From Nonomuraea deserti (GTDB lineage: Bacteria; Actinomycetota; Actinomycetes; Streptosporangiales; Streptosporangiaceae), in assembly GCF_004348685.1 (NCBI RefSeq), contig NZ_SMKO01000064.1, positions 1 to 45,637 of the forward strand: a stretch of 45,637 nt of DNA, written 5' to 3'. Both the position numbers and the translations under genes were made by a program. Position 1 is the stretch's first letter. Each line of letters starts with the position of its first letter. Positions 39,889-45,637 of the stretch are shown in pieces. Below the pieces are notes generated by a model. The model had not been told where the DNA came from. It saw only the letters and a program-made list of their open reading frames with translations, and did not search any database.

Positions 39889-40983
39889 CTACCAGCGCCG
39901 GGCGTGCGCCATCGCCGCCAGGTACGCATCGCGCTCGGCCGCGAACCGGGCGGGATCGACGCCCTGCCGCTCGGCCCGCAGGTGCAGCATGGTCAGCTCG
40001 GTCGCCGCCTGCTGGTAGTCGCTCATGGCCCGGCCGAGCCCCACCTTCCTGGCCCACTTGCGCGCCTCCTTACGGCCGGGCAGCGTGCTGAGCATGCTGA
40101 CGTCGGCCTCCGTGACCAGCCCGGTCGGCGCGTAGCCGGGCAGGTAGGCGCCCATCTTGGCGACGAGGTGGCGGCGCTCGGCGACGGTCACGGCGATCAG
40201 CGCGACCAGCGCGACCATGATCACCAGGTAGGCCAGGCCCAGCCAGGCCAGCGATCCCGTGGTGGCGGCGCCGTTCCAGAGGCCGTGCAGGAAGACGGCG
40301 CCGACGTAACCCAGCGGGATCGCGGCGTACCTTCCCGCGGTGCGCCGGGTGAGCGCGTACGCGACCCCCACACCGATCAGGGAGGTGTAGACCGGGTGGC
40401 CGAGCGGGTCGATCAGGCCCCGCACGACGAACAACTGCACCGCACCGCCGGCGCCCTGTTCCGCGAACGCCAGCAGGTAGTAGCCGACGTTCTCCACGGC
40501 GGCGAAGCCGAGGCCGGCCATGGAGGCGTACACGATGCCGTCGGTCAGGCCGTCGATCTCCCTGCGCCTGCGCAGGAGCAGGAGCAGGGCCGAGCCCTTG
40601 AGCGCCTCCTCGATCACCGGGGCGAGCACGACCGCGCCCACGTCGTCGACGACCGCGGCGCCGAACCCGGCCCGGACGAACAACTGTTGCCCCACGAGCG
40701 TCAGCGCGATGCCCAGCACGATCGCCAGCCCGGCGCCCCACGCGAACGCGAAGGCGAGGCTGAGCTTGGGCTCGGGCTCCAGCCGGTCGAGGGAGAGCAC
40801 CGCGGCGAGCAGCACCGGCAGCGGCGCCACGGCCAGCAGCGCGGCCAGTCCGAAGCCGACGGGACCGCCGGACACCAGCATGACCGCCAGCACGAGCAGC
40901 GCCAGCACGCCGGAGACCACCAGGCCGATCAGCAGGGCCTTGCTCGGGCGCTGGGAGAGGACGCGCTGGGGCGGAGCTGTCAT
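39889..40983 (-). CDS. PrsW family intramembrane metalloprotease
   Basis: The 364-residue protein has about nine hydrophobic segments and the PrsW catalytic landmarks: the Glu pair in VLAPVIEEALKG, ENVGYYLLAF, DPLGHPVYTSLIGVG and the His in GAVFLHGLWNGAA. PrsW proteases of this class cleave membrane-bound anti-sigma factors in B. subtilis (RsiW). The C-terminal 90 residues are soluble and charged, with many Arg and Ala. ATG 40983 has GTGAGG upstream. It lies 59 bases after the amidohydrolase gene on the same strand, so cotranscription is possible. No anti-sigma factor is encoded in this window. Confidence 0.88.
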   Translation of the reverse strand: MTAPPQRVLSQRPSKALLIGLVVSGVLALLVLAVMLVSGGPVGFGLAALLAVAPLPVLLAAVLSLDRLEPEPKLSLAFAFAWGAGLAIVLGIALTLVGQQLFVRAGFGAAVVDDVGAVVLAPVIEEALKGSALLLLLRRRREIDGLTDGIVYASMAGLGFAAVENVGYYLLAFAEQGAGGAVQLFVVRGLIDPLGHPVYTSLIGVGVAYALTRRTAGRYAAIPLGYVGAVFLHGLWNGAATTGSLAWLGLAYLVIMVALVALIAVTVAERRHLVAKMGAYLPGYAPTGLVTEADVSMLSTLPGRKEARKWARKVGLGRAMSDYQQAATELTMLHLRAERQGVDPARFAAERDAYLAAMAHARRW

Positions 40984-41042
40984 CGTGGTGCCTCACTTCC
41001 CGTCCGGTCCGCCCACTATGCGGGCCACGCATCTACAGGCGC

Positions 41043-42254
41043 TTAACGGTCACTTGATTCGCGGTAATAGGGGTCGGCCACGACGGGCTCGCCGTCGGTG
41101 TACGAATACACCTCCCGGCCGGAAATGAACACCCTCCGCGCCCGGCTCATGACGTCCAGCGGGTCACCGGACCAGATGACCACGTCGCCGTCGAGCCCGG
41201 GGCGCAGGGAGCCCACCCGGTCGTCGAGGCCCATGATCCTGGCCGGGTTCAGGGTGATCGACCGCAGCGCCTCGGCCGGGTCCATCCCCTCCTTGACCGC
41301 GAGCGTGGCCTGATGGACGAGGAAGTGGATGGGCACGACGGGGTGGTCCGTGGTGATGGCCAGCTCGACGCCCGCCCGTGCCAGGATGCCGGGATTGCGC
41401 AGCGAGCGCTGCCGCAGCTCGACCTTCGACCGGCTGGTGAACAGCGGGCCGATGATGACCGGAACGTTCCTGGCGGCCAGGGTGTCGGCCAGCAGGTGAC
41501 CTTCGGTGCCGTGATTGATCACGAGCCGGTAGCCGAACTCCGCCGCCAGCCTGAGCGCCGTGGCGATGTCGTCGGCCCGGTGCGTGTGCTGGCACCACGG
41601 CAGCTCGCCGTCCAGCACGCGGACGAGGACCTCCAGCGTGCCGTCGCGGTCGAACGGCTTGCCCTCCGCCTCCGCGGCCGCCCGCCTGGCCCGGTAGTCC
41701 TGCGCCTTCATGAACGCGTCGCGGATCACCGCGGCCACGCCCTGCCGGGTGGAGGGCAGCTTCTTCTGGTCGCCGTAGACGCGCTTGGGGTTCTCGCCGA
41801 GGGCGCTCTTGACGCTCACCGGCTCCCTGATCAGCATCTCGTCCACGCTCCTGCCCCAGCACTTCACGGCGACCGTCTGCCCGCCGATCGGGTTGCCGGA
41901 GCCCGGCTTGATCACCGCCGTGGTCACGCCGCCCGACAGCGCGTCGGCGAAGCCCAGGTCGGCGGGGTTGATGGCGTCGAGGGCACGCAGGCGGGCGCCG
42001 TTCGGGTCGGTCATCTCGTTGGTGTCCTGACCGGCCCAGCCCTCCGCCTCCTCGTACACGCCGAGGTGGCCATGGGCCTCGACGAAGCCGGGCAGCACCC
42101 AGCCGCCGCCCGCGTCCACGACGGGAGTCCCCTCCGGCACGGCCACGTCCCGGCCGACCGCGGTGATCTTCCCGTCCTCGATGAGCACGGTGCCGCCGTC
42201 GATGGGGTCGCCGTCGACCGGAACGACATATCCGCTGGTGATCGCAAGTTTCAT
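41043..42254 (-). CDS. Amidohydrolase family protein (imidazolonepropionase-like)
   Basis: The 403-residue cytoplasmic protein has the composite amidohydrolase fold: an N-terminal beta part (TSGYVVPVDGDPIDGGTVLIEDGKI), the metal motif FVEAHGHLGVYEEAEGWAG, then CQHTHRADDIATALRLA, a later His in YRLVINHGTEG, and the ITTDHPVVP Asp region, ending with GSLRPGLDGDVVIWSGDPLD. It probably hydrolyses a cyclic amide or similar bond; the substrate is not known. ATG 42254 lacks a Shine-Dalgarno sequence, but TAAGTT is 7 bases upstream, suggesting a leaderless transcript. It is divergent from the SnoaL-like gene by 37 bases. Confidence 0.87.
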   Translation of the reverse strand: MKLAITSGYVVPVDGDPIDGGTVLIEDGKITAVGRDVAVPEGTPVVDAGGGWVLPGFVEAHGHLGVYEEAEGWAGQDTNEMTDPNGARLRALDAINPADLGFADALSGGVTTAVIKPGSGNPIGGQTVAVKCWGRSVDEMLIREPVSVKSALGENPKRVYGDQKKLPSTRQGVAAVIRDAFMKAQDYRARRAAAEAEGKPFDRDGTLEVLVRVLDGELPWCQHTHRADDIATALRLAAEFGYRLVINHGTEGHLLADTLAARNVPVIIGPLFTSRSKVELRQRSLRNPGILARAGVELAITTDHPVVPIHFLVHQATLAVKEGMDPAEALRSITLNPARIMGLDDRVGSLRPGLDGDVVIWSGDPLDVMSRARRVFISGREVYSYTDGEPVVADPYYRESSDR

Positions 42255-42291
42255 GACCCGTAACTTACAGGTGAGCGGGTAGGGGCCCGGA

Positions 42292-42693
42292 ATGACGATC
42301 TCCGACCTGTACAGGCGATGGCTGCTCGAGATGTGGAACGGCGACTTCGAGCTCGCGCACGAACTGGTCACCCCCGGCTTCACCGGCCACTGGCCAGGCA
42401 TGGAGGTGTCGGGGCCGGGCGAGCTGGTCGAGGTGCTCAAGCAGGGGTACGCCCCCTTCGCCGACGTCGAGGTCACGCTCGACGTCGGCCCGATCCCGTA
42501 CGGCGACCTGGTGGCGGCCAGGTGGACGTTCGCCGGCGCCTACCGGGGCGGCCTCCCCGGCGCGACCGTGGCCGAGGGGACCAGGGTGGCCTTCAGCGGG
42601 CACGACATCCTGCGGGCCGAGGGCGGCAGGTTCGCGGAGTACTGGGTGATCTCGGATGCCCAGACCTTCAGCAGGGAACTGGGGATAGGCTGA
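42292..42693 (+). CDS. SnoaL-like polyketide cyclase / ester cyclase family protein
   Basis: The 133-residue single-domain protein has the NTF2-like fold of SnoaL proteins: YRRWLLEMWNGDFELAHELVTPGFTGHWPG, an LKQGYAPFADVEVTLD helix-strand, RWTFAGAYRGGLPG and FSGHDILRAEGGRFAEYWVISD. SnoaL proteins include cyclases of aromatic polyketide synthesis, but most actinobacterial members are of unknown function; no polyketide genes are near. AGGGG lies about 8 bases before ATG 42292. It is followed by the F420-type split-barrel gene on the same strand after 59 bases. Confidence 0.82.
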   Translation: MTISDLYRRWLLEMWNGDFELAHELVTPGFTGHWPGMEVSGPGELVEVLKQGYAPFADVEVTLDVGPIPYGDLVAARWTFAGAYRGGLPGATVAEGTRVAFSGHDILRAEGGRFAEYWVISDAQTFSRELGIG

Positions 42694-42707
42694 CATATCT
42701 CTTTATT

Positions 42708-42731
42708 TCGGTGCACTTCATATCGGTGCAC
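42708..42731. promoter_or_regulatory. Direct repeat TCGGTGCAC upstream of the F420-type gene
   Basis: TCGGTGCAC occurs at 42708-42716 and 42723-42731, a 15-base period, 22 bases before the ATG at 42753. Each half holds the palindrome GTGCAC. The position suits an operator or activator site. Confidence 0.45.
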
Positions 42732-42752
42732 GCGGTACGTACAGGATGGTGC

Positions 42753-43223
42753 ATGTCACAGGAGTACGCGCCCGAGGCGGGCCCGCCACCCCGCTCCCTG
42801 AGTGACGGCGAGCTGTCCCAGCTGCTGAGCGGGCAGCGGTTCGGGGCGCTGGCCACCAACAAGAGCAGCGGCCACCCGCACATGTCCACCGTCCAGTACA
42901 CGTGGGACCCCCGGCAGCGCGTCGTGCGCATCTCCACCATGGCCGAGCGGCTCAAGGTCAGGCAGCTGCACGAGGACCCGCGCGGCGCCCTCTACGTGGC
43001 CAGCGACGACTTCGCCTCCTACGCCGTGGCCGAGGGCGAGGCCGAGCTGTCGCCGGTGACCACCGATCCGGGCGACGAGGTGGGCCTGGAACTCCTGGCC
43101 ATGCAGCAGCACGTCGGCGACCCCACCGCCTTCCTGCGCCAGATGGCCGACGACCGGCGGCTGGTGATCAGGCTCAGGGTGTCGCAACTGTACGGGACCG
43201 TTCTTTCCAAGCCCGCCGGATAG
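42753..43223 (+). CDS. PPOX-class F420-dependent oxidoreductase-like protein
   Basis: The 156-residue protein fits the split-barrel group of F420H2-dependent reductases: LSDGELSQLLSGQRFGALATNKSSGHPHMSTVQYTWDPRQRVVRISTM, then ERLKVRQLHEDPRGALYVASDDFASYAVAEGEAELSPV and a C-terminal DDRRLVIRLRVSQLYGTVL. Such proteins reduce small unsaturated molecules or biliverdin-like compounds with F420 or bind FMN. The ATG has no clear ribosome site. Its 3' end overlaps the convergent MFS gene by 50 bases. Confidence 0.85.
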   Translation: MSQEYAPEAGPPPRSLSDGELSQLLSGQRFGALATNKSSGHPHMSTVQYTWDPRQRVVRISTMAERLKVRQLHEDPRGALYVASDDFASYAVAEGEAELSPVTTDPGDEVGLELLAMQQHVGDPTAFLRQMADDRRLVIRLRVSQLYGTVLSKPAG

Positions 43224-44577
43224 CGCGGCGCCGGTTGTAGGCCACCGATGCGATCACGACCAGGACGAGCGCCAGGTCGACGGCCGCCGACCAGCGCATG
43301 GCCGTGACGTGGCCCCCGCCCTCCGCGACGGCGAAGAAGACCGCGCCGATCACGGCCACGCCACCCGCGCCCGCGAACTGCTGGGCGGTGCTCAGCACGC
43401 CCGACCCGATGCCGGCCTGATGCGGCTCGACCTCGACCAGCGCCGCCCCGATGAGTTGCGGCAGCACCAGGCCGTTGCCGGCGCCGACGAGCATGAGCGC
43501 GACCAGGACGTACGGCAGCCCCTGACCGACCGCCACCAGGAGCAGCCCCAGCCCGAGCGCGACCACCAGGCCGCCCGCGATGACGACGATCAGCCCGCGC
43601 CTCCTGACCAGCCGGACCCCGAGCAACGAGGTGAGCGTGAACATCGCGCCCATCGGCGCGAATGCCAGGCCCGCCTGGAACGCCGTGAGCCCCAGCCCGG
43701 TCTGGAGCAGCAGCGTCAGCGTGAACATGAACGAGGCGAAGTACGCCATGAAGGCGACGATCGACCCGACGCCCGCCAGGTAGGAGTGGACCCTGAGCAG
43801 CGCCAGGTCGAGCACCGGCTGCCCGCCGCGCGCCCCGATCGCCCGCAGCCAGCGCCAGGTCAGCACGAACACCGGGACGCTCGCCACCATGCACGCCCAG
43901 GTCCAGAGGGGCCAGCCCAGGCTGTTGCCGAGGCCCAGCGGCACCAGCAGCAACGCCACCCCGGCCGCCAGCCCGGCCGCGCCCGGCACGTCGAGCCGGG
44001 ATCGACGTGCCGTCTCCACCTCGGGGAGCAGCCGCCAGGCCAGCGGCACGACGACCAGGCCGACGGGCAGGTTGATGAGGAAGACCGCCCGCCAGCCGAG
44101 CCCGAGCACGTCGGCCGTCAGCAGCAGGCCGCCCAGCACCTGGCCGGCGATCGAGCCGAGGCCGCCGGTCGCGCCGTACCAGCCGATGGCGCGTGCCCGC
44201 TCGCCCGGCGGATAGACGGCGGAGATCGTGGCCAGCACCTGCGGCACCATGGCGGCGCCCGCCAGCCCCTGCAGCAGGCGGGCGGCGACGAGCTGGGCCG
44301 GGGTCTGCGCGATCCCGGCCAGCAGCGACGCCACCGTGAACGCGGCCACTCCCCAGACGAACACGCGCCGGTAGCCGTAGCGGTCGCCGAGCCGCCCGCC
44401 GGTGATCATCCCGGCCGCGTACGTGAAGGCGTAGCCGGCCACGATCAGCTCCAGGGCCGCTGGCCCGGCGTGCAGGTCACGTTCGAAGGAAGGGGCGGCC
44501 ACGTTCACCACGAAGAAGTCGAACTGCGCCATGAACCAAGCCGACAGAAGAACGGCCAACGCCCCGCGATAGTGCAC
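43174..44577 (-). CDS. MFS drug exporter, DHA2 (14-helix) type
   Basis: The 467-residue protein has about 14 helices. TM1 has LLSAWFMAQFDFFVVNVAAPSFERDLH; motif A is GGRLGDRYGYRRVFVWG; the motif C region is WYGATGGLGSIAGQVLGGLLL. It fits the EmrB/QacA-like exporters and is distinct from the one at 23400-24929. The start is GTG 44577; an ATG 15 codons later would cut into the first helix. There is no Shine-Dalgarno sequence; TAACCT lies 5 bases upstream, possibly a leaderless -10. The C-terminus ends in a basic tail (RRRAIRRAWKERSR). Substrate unknown. Confidence 0.87.
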   Translation of the reverse strand: MHYRGALAVLLSAWFMAQFDFFVVNVAAPSFERDLHAGPAALELIVAGYAFTYAAGMITGGRLGDRYGYRRVFVWGVAAFTVASLLAGIAQTPAQLVAARLLQGLAGAAMVPQVLATISAVYPPGERARAIGWYGATGGLGSIAGQVLGGLLLTADVLGLGWRAVFLINLPVGLVVVPLAWRLLPEVETARRSRLDVPGAAGLAAGVALLLVPLGLGNSLGWPLWTWACMVASVPVFVLTWRWLRAIGARGGQPVLDLALLRVHSYLAGVGSIVAFMAYFASFMFTLTLLLQTGLGLTAFQAGLAFAPMGAMFTLTSLLGVRLVRRRGLIVVIAGGLVVALGLGLLLVAVGQGLPYVLVALMLVGAGNGLVLPQLIGAALVEVEPHQAGIGSGVLSTAQQFAGAGGVAVIGAVFFAVAEGGGHVTAMRWSAAVDLALVLVVIASVAYNRRRAIRRAWKERSRTVATP

Positions 44578-44732
44578 ATTTCAGGTTAAAGGGTCCTGAA
44601 CTTCTACCCTGCGGCAGGCCCGCGTGTCGGATGCTCACCGCCAGGGCACCGCGGGGCTACTCTGCACTCAACTGCAAGTCATGCGATCTTGTGACCGTCG
44701 AGTCGTAGGCCTCTCCCCAGCAGAGGAGACCC

Positions 44733-45614
44733 ATGTCCAGACGACTCGCCCTCATCATCGCGACCACCCTCGCCGCCCTGACCGCGCTCACCGGAACCGC
44801 CACCGCGGCCGGCGGCCGGCCGGCCATCGACGTGGCCCACCGGAACGCCTCCGCGTATGCCGACCGGCCGGTCGTCAACGTCGCCCACCGGGGCGCCTCC
44901 GCGTACGCCCCCGAGAACACGATCGTCGCCTTCGAGCTCGCGGACGACCAGCGGGCCGACATGTTCGAGCTGGACGTCCAGGAGACCAAGGACCACCGGC
45001 TGGTCCTCATGCACGACACCACCCTGACCCGCACCACCGACGCCGAGGAGGTCTTCCCCGGCCTGTCGCCGTGGAACGTGGGCGACCTCACCCTCTCCCA
45101 GATCCGCGAACTCGACGCCGGCTCGTGGCTCTCCGGCGAGTACGCGGGCGAGCCGGTGCCCACACTCGGCGAGGCGCTGCGCACGATGAGCGGCTCCGGC
45201 ATGGGCCTCCTCCTGGAGGTCAAGGCCCCCGACCGGTACCCCGGCATCGAGGCCCGCATCGCCGCCGAACTGCGGCGCAACCCCCACTGGCTGGCGCCGG
45301 GGCGGCTGGTCGTGCAGTCGTTCGACTGGGATTCGATGCGGAAGTTCCACCGGCTCATGCCCGGCGTGCCGATCGGGCTGCTCGGCACGCCGGCGACCGC
45401 GGAACTGCCCTCACTGGCCAGGTTCGCCGACCAGATCAACCCGCCGTACACGACGCTCACGGCGACGTACGTGCGGCGCGTGCACGGGCTCGGCATGGAG
45501 GTCCTCACCTACACGGTAGACGACCCGGACGACATGCGCCGGATGATCTCCTACGGGGTGGACGGCATCATCACCAACAAACCCGACGTCCTGCGTGACC
45601 TGACCGACGCCTGA
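44733..45614 (+). CDS. Secreted glycerophosphodiester phosphodiesterase
   Basis: The 293-residue protein has a signal peptide (residues 1 to about 26, LALIIATTLAALTALTGTATA). The mature part is a GDPD TIM barrel: VAHRGASAYAPENT (H52, R53, E60), FELDVQETKDHRLVLMHD with the metal-binding Glu/Asp and the second His, LLLEVK, and C-terminal EVLTYTVDD and DGIITNKPD. It hydrolyses glycerophosphodiesters to glycerol-3-phosphate and an alcohol outside the cell, a route to phosphate and carbon. Just before the catalytic motif lies a second copy, DVAHRNASAYADR, in which the HRG is changed and the PENT is missing. GAGGAG lies 4 bases before ATG 44733. Confidence 0.92.
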   Translation: MSRRLALIIATTLAALTALTGTATAAGGRPAIDVAHRNASAYADRPVVNVAHRGASAYAPENTIVAFELADDQRADMFELDVQETKDHRLVLMHDTTLTRTTDAEEVFPGLSPWNVGDLTLSQIRELDAGSWLSGEYAGEPVPTLGEALRTMSGSGMGLLLEVKAPDRYPGIEARIAAELRRNPHWLAPGRLVVQSFDWDSMRKFHRLMPGVPIGLLGTPATAELPSLARFADQINPPYTTLTATYVRRVHGLGMEVLTYTVDDPDDMRRMISYGVDGIITNKPDVLRDLTDA

Positions 45615-45637
45615 CCTTCAGCCGCCCGCCTCCCGCC

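Noticed and set aside
42292..42693. Aromatic polyketide cluster marked by SnoaL
   Set aside because: No ketosynthase, acyl carrier or tailoring genes nearby; SnoaL-like folds are common outside such clusters.

Overview
The window is a high-GC (roughly 70% or more), gene-dense actinobacterial chromosome segment. The principal sigma factor has a long Ala/Lys-rich then acidic linker typical of HrdB/SigA proteins of filamentous actinomycetes. Other features fit the same group: GTG starts, ATGA stop/start overlaps, probable leaderless promoters (TANNNT about 7-8 nt before the start), a SpoIIE-type phosphatase with PAS and GAF domains, F420/FMN split-barrel oxidoreductases, a SapA-like secreted protein, and a sugar ABC importer without its own ATPase. 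A Streptosporangiaceae/Nonomuraea-type organism is my best guess; that is inference. I saw no rRNA, tRNA, CRISPR array, transposase or phage gene.

Layout. 1-451: no supported gene. 452-6099: housekeeping and stress genes (YaaA; principal sigma factor, convergent with YaaA across a strong hairpin; PAS-PAS-GAF-SpoIIE phosphatase; HhH-GPD DNA-repair protein). 6254-13682: a small helical protein, a conserved 516-aa protein of unknown function, then an operon of acyl-CoA thioesterase plus 5-oxoprolinase subunits pxpA-pxpB-pxpC, meeting a PhzF-like isomerase tail to tail; the soluble transhydrogenase SthA is divergent from PhzF. 13738-22617: an alpha-1,6-mannan locus made of a secreted M19-like dipeptidase, a secreted GH76 mannanase with a carbohydrate-binding module, a sugar-binding lipoprotein, two permeases, a divergent GntR/LacI-hybrid regulator and a second, cytoplasmic GH76 enzyme. 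22672-26926: a DHA2 exporter with a DoxX protein in one operon, divergent from a TPR-membrane-split-barrel fusion. 26999-36002: a haloalkane dehalogenase-like hydrolase, a membrane-anchored double CbbX-type AAA+ ATPase, and a complete peptide/nickel-type ABC importer (two permeases, fused double ATPase, binding lipoprotein). 36048-45614: mostly single genes, namely a CxxC zinc protein, MFS transporters, a SapA-like protein, a decayed AhpD-family gene, small ORFs, two split-barrel oxidoreductases, a PrsW-like protease, an amidohydrolase, a SnoaL-like protein and a secreted glycerophosphodiesterase.

How the genes work together. The clearest unit is the mannan locus: outside cleavage, capture, import and further cleavage inside, with the regulator transcribed divergently and a palindrome lying on the importer promoter. 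The importer probably borrows a shared MsiK-type ATPase. The thioesterase and dehalogenase-like genes, almost 19 kb apart, begin with nearly the same palindrome fused to a leaderless -10 element, which suggests a shared repressor. The least explained parts are the double AAA+ protein just upstream of the oligopeptide importer, a run of very small ORFs at 38436-38870, and a Cys-rich 28-residue peptide at 39691-39777.
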